The position numbers and the translations under genes are program-made. A stretch of DNA of 64,000 bases from Apodemus sylvaticus (taxonomy: Eukaryota > Chordata > Mammalia > Rodentia > Muridae). The notes beneath the pieces were generated by a model, which had not been told where the DNA came from, did no database searches, and worked only from the letters and a program-made list of their open reading frames with translations. Location of the stretch: positions 90,792,423-90,856,422 of the forward strand of contig NC_067495.1 of the NCBI RefSeq assembly GCF_947179515.1, in the 5' to 3' direction. Below, in pieces: positions 58,285 through 64,000 of this stretch (within the stretch, counting starts at the first letter, position 1; each line of letters begins with the position of its first letter).

Positions 58285-59760
58285 CTACTTTTAATTGTCA
58301 ACTTGACCCAACCGAGAATCACTCGGAAAGAAATCCTCAGTGAAGAATTATCTAGATCAGGTTTGCCTGTGGAGATATCTGGAGACGATTGTCTTGGTTG
58401 TCAGATGAGGTGGGAATCTCTTTTTTTAATTATTTATTGAATATAATCTTCATTTACATTTACAATGGTAAAACCTTTCCCGGTTTCCCCCTCCCCAAAA
58501 AACCCCAACCCCTCTTCCCACCCCCTGCCTCCATGTATATGTCCCTCCACCTGACCCCCCCTCCCCCTCTCGGTTTCCCATTGTTGGGGCATCTATTGAG
58601 CCTTCACCTGACCAAGGACCACTCCTCCCACTGATGCCCAACAAGGCATTCCTCTGCCACATTTTTGGCTGGAACCATGTGTACCCCATGGTTGATGATT
58701 TAGTCCCTGAGAGTCCTGGGATCCTCCAGACCACCCTCCAGCTCCTCCATTGGGGACCCCACGCCTAGACCAGTGGTTGGCTGCTAGCATCTGCCTCTGT
58801 ATATGTAAGGCTCTGACAGGGCCCCTCCAGAGACAGCCACGGCATGCTCCTTTTGGTATACACTTCCTGTTGCTCATAGTAGTGTCTGTTTATAGGATGA
58901 ATCCCCAGGTAGAGCAGTCTCTGGGTGGCCTTTACTTCAGTCTCTGCTCCACACTTTGTCTCCTTTATTGCTCCTGTAATTTGTTCCCTTTCTCAGAGGA
59001 ACCAAAGTTCTTAACCCTCACTTAAGTCCTCCTTCTTCTTGAGCTTCCTGTGCTGGGTGAATTGTAACTTGTTTATTTTGAGCTTCTGGGCTAACATCCA
59101 CTTATCAGTGAGTGCATACCATGTGTGTTCTTTTGTGATTGGGTTGCCTCGCTCAGGATGACCCTTTCTAGTTCAATTCATTTGCTTAAGAATTTCATGA
59201 ATTCATTGTTTTCAATAGCTGAATAGTACTCCGTTGTGTATATGTACCACACTTTCTGTATCCATTCCTCCATTGAGGGACATCTGGGCTCTTTCCAGCT
59301 TCTGGCTATTATAAATATGGCTGCTATGAACATAGTGGAGCATGTGTGCTTATTACATGTAGGAGCATCTTCTGGATATATGCCCAGGAGTGGTATAGCT
59401 GGGTCCTCAGGTAGAACTATGTCTAATTTTCTGAGGAATGGACAAACTGATTTTCAGAGTGATTTTACCAGCTTACAATCAAGGTGAGAATCTCTTAAAT
59501 GTGAATGGCATCATTTTATGGGCTGCGTCCTACAGTGTGCAGAAGTGAAAAGAGCTAAGCAGAAGCAGCAAGGAATCAAAGCAGTGCTTACTTTCCCTCT
59601 GCTCTTAACTATGTATGGGATGCTTTAAGTTCCTGCTTTTAGTGCTCCACAAAAATGGGCCGTAGCTTGAAATTGTAAACTAACCCCTTTTCCCCCTCAA
59701 AGATGTGTTGCCCACAGTATTCATCATAACAACAGAAATGAAATAATCTTTATTTTATTT
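58285..59760 (+). repeat. Rodent interspersed repeat split by an L1
   Basis: The left part (58285-58422: 'ttttaattgtcaacttgacc', 'attatctagatcaggtttgc') and the right part (59497-59760: 'ttcatcataacaacagaaat' at its end) are one element of the kind seen at 47795, opened by the L1 between them. Confidence 0.7.
58423..59481 (-). mobile_element. 5'-truncated L1 insertion with 15-bp target-site duplication
   Basis: AGGTGGGAATCTCTT at 58408-58422 and AGGTGAGAATCTCTT at 59482-59496 (one mismatch) flank a minus-strand L1. From the left: reverse tail, 'atttacaatggtaaaacctt', 3' UTR, then the reverse ORF2 end ('ctggctattataaatatggc', 'atgcccaggagtggtatagc'). Same 3' UTR type as 33855 and 40408. No intact ORF2. 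Confidence 0.93.
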
Positions 59761-59999
59761 CAATGCCTTTATTCTCTAGTATTTCTGTCTCTCTTACCTA
59801 CAACTTCTCATTTCCCAAATGAAAGCTCCCAAGCCATCACCTTACATTTATTTCAAACTTTTTAATTTACTCAAATAGCAAAAGAATACAATCTCACTAA
59901 TGTCAGCCACAGAGCAGTATTTGAAGAAAAATGAAAACTTTTCATCATCAGCACTTTCCACTTTCTGCCACCACCCCAGAGGCAATGAGCAACTTCAAA

Positions 60000-60660
60000 G
60001 TGAACAGTATTGTGGCTCAGTCCAGAATTCTTTCCATGCATGTGCATACACGTTCATAATGTTTGAGGCATTTTCTTAAATTAATATGAGGTCATACCTT
60101 ATTTATTATTCTACTTACATAGCTCATCTAAAATATGACATGGAGATTTCTCTGTTGAACTATATTGTATTTCCAATGGTAGAGTAGTATTTCACAGCCG
60201 AAAGATAATAGTCTATATAATCTTTCTACTGCAGATGGACCATTAGGTTATTTATAATCTTGCAAAACTATAAACATCCTTGTACAGATGTGTAAGCATT
60301 TTTGTAAGTCAAATTACTGTATCAAAGTACATTTGCATTTTAAAATTAAGTATAATGGTGCCAAATTATCCAACAGAATGATTATATGCATTTAAATTTC
60401 CACCAATAATGTGTAATAAGTTTCCCACACCCTAGTCAAGACTGCATGTTATCAGTAATTTTTATCAACACACTGGGCATATATATAATTTCTGTTTCAT
60501 TTTTTATTCTCCTGATTACAATTGAGAAATAGCATCATTTCATATGCTTATTGACTATTAGTATATCTTTAATGGATTGTGTCTTAATAGCTTTGCTCAT
60601 TTATCTAATGTGCTATTTGTCACTTTCTTATTGACTTGTAAAATTGCTTAGTATATTATG
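60000..60660 (-). repeat. Ancient mammalian L1, minus strand
   Basis: The order 'atagtctatataatctttct', 'gatggaccattaggttattt', 'ataaacatccttgtacagat', 'tatcaaagtacatttgcatt', 'tccaccaataatgtgtaata' is the reverse of an old L1 ORF2/3' region. Confidence 0.75.
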
Positions 60661-60689
60661 CATATATCTCTTATGCAATATAGTTCTCA

Positions 60690-62570
60690 AAACCTTAGCT
60701 AGAACAATTAAACAATAGAAAGACATAAAGGGGATAAAAATATTAAGGAAAGGATTTGAATTATCCCTATTTGCAAATAACATGACTCTTTACTTCAAAG
60801 ACACTACTGAGTATACTAGAAAATCTGACTTAATAAATCCAGTGAAGTTTCAGGAGTACAAATAAATATAAAATGTCAGGCCTTCATCTGTATTAACATT
60901 CTACTCTCTGAGAAAAAAAATTATGAAAAAACATTCCATTCAAAATTATTCTCGTCAAAATTAAGTATTTAAAAATATATCTGGTATTCCCCTATACTGC
61001 TGCACTGAATCTTTCCAGAGCCAGGGGCCACTCCTCCGTTCCTCTTGGACATCATTTAATATGTGAATTATGTCTTGGGTATTCCACGTTTCTAGGCTAA
61101 TATCCACTTATCAGAACAGGGAAGTGGGAAGGGGTGGGTGGGGGAATAGGGGAAGGGAAGAGGGCTTATGGGACTTTTGGGGAGTGGAGAGCCAGAAAAG
61201 GGGAAATCATTTGAAATGTAAATAAAAATATATCGAATAAAAAATATATTTAACCAAAGAAATGAAAGACCTCAAAAAGAAAATTTTCAAGAAAAATAAA
61301 AAGAAAGCACAGATGATACTAGACAATGGAAAAATATCCCATGTTCCTGGATAGTTAAGATTGATACTGTGAAAGGTGTCTATGATAACAAAATTATTGT
61401 ACAGAATTAATGCAATGCCTAGGAAAACACTCATGTCATATTTCACAGGTTTAGAAAAAGCAAGAATCCATATGCAATCACAAAAAGGGAATGAACAGAA
61501 AAAGCAGAAAAAGAACAATGTTGGATCTATCAGAGCTCCCAACCTCAAATTATACCATAAAGTGATAGTAATCAAGACATCCTAATACTTGGATGAATGT
61601 GAACATATATGGGTAGGTAGACCAATGATATAGAACAAAGGACCTGGGAATAAAACAGCAAAACTATGTCCACTTGATTTTTTGACAAACGGTGTACTTT
61701 GAGAAAAAATATAGTCAATTCAACAAATGGTGCTGGCAAAACTGGATTTCTACCTGCAGAAGAATGAAATTAGATTTACATCTTCCATCTTATACAAAAA
61801 TCAATTAAAATGGATCAAAGTCATTAAATTAAATCTTTAAATACTGGAAATTTTAATAGAATATGCAGGATATACCTCTTGTGATATTGGGATAGGCAAG
61901 AACTTTTAAAATAGAATACCAACAGCACAGGAACTAACACCAAATATCAACAAATAAGACTACATGAAAATAAATCATTCCTGTACAGCAAATCAAAGAG
62001 TCAGCAGAGTTAACAGTCAGCAGAACTTGAGAAAAATCTTTTCCACCTACACTTTAGACAAAGGATTAATATCTAGAATTTACAAAGAATTATAGAAATT
62101 AAATTCCAAGTAAATGAAACTACAACAAATGCGCAAATGAACTGAATAGTCTTTTTAAAGAAATATAAATGGCCAATAATTATTTTCAAAAGTGTTCAAT
62201 GTCTGAAGTCATCAAATTAAATGAAAACTAAAAGTACTTAGAGTTATCACATCATTCCAGTCAGAATAGGTATCATCAACACATCTGAAAAATGTTGGAC
62301 TTGTGGAGAAAAAGGAATCCTTATTCACTGTTGGAGGCAGTGTAATTTAACACAACCACTGTGAAAACCTAGAGAATTCTAGACATATTTATACCCCAAT
62401 GTTTATTGCTTCTTCATTCTCTATACTAAAGAAACAACTTAGTTTTCTGTCAACAGATAAACAGATCATGGAAAATTGGCATATATAAAATGGAATAATA
62501 GTCAGCATTAAAGAAAAATGAAGTTAAATCATTGCAAAAAATGGATGGACTGCTGATATGTGTTAAATGA
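60690..62570 (+). repeat. Old L1 ORF2 fragment, plus strand, interrupted by a younger L1
   Basis: 'accttagctagaacaattaa', 'cagtgaagtttcaggagtac', 'aaatgaaagacctcaaaaag', 'gacaatggaaaaatatccca', 'caacaaatggtgctggcaaa' and 'caaaaaatggatggactgct' follow L1 ORF2 towards its end. Frames are fully broken. The insertion lies at about 60984-61250. Confidence 0.85.
60984..61250 (+). mobile_element. Short rodent L1 insertion with inverted 5' part
   Basis: The left part (60984-61113) reads as reverse L1 ('tattcccctatactgctgca', 'aggctaatatccacttatca'). The right part (61114-61250) reads as forward L1 3' UTR with 'tcatttgaaatgtaaataaa' and an A-rich tail. The string AAAAATATAT occurs at both borders. 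It sits within the older L1. Confidence 0.65.
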
Positions 62571-63404
62571 GATCACACAGTCTCAGAAAGAAACATCCTC
62601 TCCCATATGCATAATCTAGCCACTTATACAAGCATTTGTGTATATGTGAGTACAGTATAACATGAAAAGAGAAAAAGAAAAAAAAAGAAAAGAGAAAAAG
62701 AAGGGCAAAGTATAAAAGGTCAAGGAAGGGCTGAATACAGGAAATGAACATGAGTTATGAAACAAGATATAAAGCTAATAAGGTTTTTAGTTCTAGTTCT
62801 TTAATACATTTTTTATTTTGGTTTTGGTGGTGTTAGATGAGTACTTAAAATATATTTGATATCTAAAGTGTAAAATTTAATGAGAAGCACCACAGCTTCC
62901 TTTCTAAATGCCTATTCACACTGAACAGAAGTTCCCTGAGTTGTGTAGAGTTTGAGTCTGGTTAACTTTGCTGTGTGAATGTTTTTATTTGCAGGGTTTT
63001 AAAAATAAAGTTTAATAAAAACATATGCTAATTGTTTATATTTTTACATATACTGTGAATATTGCTTCCAATTTGTTTCCTGTCTTTTCATTTTGTTTCA
63101 TGAGTCATATACCTAAGTAAGTCAAGGACCAGAAAGATAGCACTGTGGTGCTTCTAATCTTGGTTAAGACAATAAAGAAAACTACAGTAATGTCTACCTG
63201 GTGGTTTTAGTATATCAAATAAATGTTTAAAGTGCTGTTCCTGGGCGTCCATGAGTTTGAGCCCTAGATTTGAATGAGCCTTCATTACTATTCAGGTGCC
63301 GTTTTGTTCCTATTCCTTCACATATTTATTTTGTGTTGAAGAATTTGCCAGTATTTTGATTTTGGATCCTAAATTTTGTTTTGTATCTTGCTTATGATGG
63401 TATT
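62571..63404. other. Intergenic, no gene; (AAAAG)n-like stretch
   Basis: A-rich AAAAG-type repeat at about 62662-62705. Nothing else recognised. Confidence 0.5.
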
Positions 63405-63442
63405 TTGTGTGTGTGTGTGTGTGTATGTGTGCGCGCGCGCAC
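63405..63442. repeat. (TG)n(CG)n microsatellite
   Basis: TG units interrupted by one TA, then GCGCGC: alternating purine-pyrimidine throughout. Confidence 0.95.
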
Positions 63443-63559
63443 ATCATCAGTTTTCAAATAGGTATCAAAAACAGAAAACATAGAGTATATCTTCACTCAC
63501 TGCTGACTTACTGAGTGGAAGCTTTTAAAAAATAATTATTATAATAATAATATTATTAT

Positions 63560-63712
63560 TTTACTATTTATTTCCCAACTACTATTTACCTTCCCTCCTC
63601 TCCTCCCAGTCCCTCCTCTTCCCCTCCCCTTCCACTGCCCCTCATCCACCTCATCCAATAATCCTCCATTTGTATTCAGAAAAGGACAGGCCTCCTATAA
63701 ATTGGTATTACA
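63560..63712 (-). repeat. L1 3' UTR-like fragment, minus strand
   Basis: C-rich 'cttccctcctctcctcccag', then 'cagaaaaggacaggcctcct', resembling the reverse of a rodent Lx L1 3' UTR. Confidence 0.5.
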
Positions 63713-63713
63713 C

Positions 63714-63766
<53 letters not shown>

Positions 63767-63870
63767 AGGGGAGGGGAAGAGGAGAGAGAGAGAGGGAGAG
63801 GAGGAGAGAGGAGGAGGGGAGGGGGAGACAGACAGAGACAGAGAGAGAGGGACAGGGAAGAGAGAGGGAG
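63713..63870. repeat. (GA)n / (GGGA)n purine tract
   Basis: Long GA runs with GGGA-type interruptions, about 150 bases with almost all purines on the plus strand. Confidence 0.95.
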
Positions 63871-64000
63871 AGCTTAGAACAGACAATTCTAAATGGGATA
63901 TCTCCATCAAATGCCTTCCCTTAGCATTCAGAGATCTCCACAGAGAGGAGGCAGATAAAAGGCATCAAAAAAGCAAGGCCATTTTAATCAACTCTGCGAA
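63871..64000. repeat. Rodent repeat fragment, probably L1-related
   Basis: 'tctaaatgggatatctccat', 'caaatgccttcccttagcat' and 'aaaaagcaaggccattttaa' recall rodent L1-associated sequence. It runs off the right edge. Confidence 0.35.

Noticed and set aside
61207..61575. 122-codon hydrophobic minus-strand frame
   Set aside because: AT-rich antisense of an old L1; hydrophobicity comes from T-rich codons.

Overview
This is mammalian nuclear DNA from a murine rodent (mouse, rat or a close relative). Three things point there. The only protein-coding exon is recognisably protocadherin-19. The interspersed repeats are rodent-specific SINEs (B1, B2, B3, B4 and B1-ID types) and Lx-type L1 3' ends, mixed with old mammalian MIR, L2, L1 and hAT copies. 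There are also many long microsatellites. I cannot separate mouse from rat or another murine by eye. Pcdh19 is X-linked in mammals, so the window should lie on the X chromosome.

Layout. Positions 1-71 are the start of Pcdh19 intron 1. Positions 72-2218 (minus strand) are the coding part of Pcdh19 exon 1: signal peptide, six cadherin repeats and the transmembrane helix. The rest of the cytoplasmic tail lies in exons beyond the left edge. Positions 2219 to about 4100 form a GC-rich CpG island with the 5' UTR and promoter region. It holds a GCC/GGC trinucleotide tract, TATA-like motifs, a CCAAT box and GC boxes. A second, smaller CpG-rich patch at 4895-5125 has a 56-codon ORF of unknown status.

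From about 5.2 kb to the right edge I find no functional protein-coding gene. This is the region upstream of Pcdh19 and it looks like a gene desert. About a third to a half of it is recognisable repeats. The remainder includes several repeat-free, motif-rich blocks (best at 5850-6470, 24260-24820, 28420-28690 and 37900-38320) that I flag as candidate conserved regulatory elements, plus strong CTCF-like motifs at 49630 and 7182.

The main non-Pcdh19 gene relic is a full-length processed pseudogene of cytoplasmic gamma-actin (Actg1) on the minus strand at 50853-52625. It keeps the whole 3' UTR and the poly(A) signal. Several retroposon insertions keep readable target-site duplications and show nested insertion histories (40255-41932, 53040-53435, 54390-54762, 58285-59760, 60690-62570). 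I see no CRISPR array, operon, tRNA or rRNA gene, and no clearly new multi-gene system.
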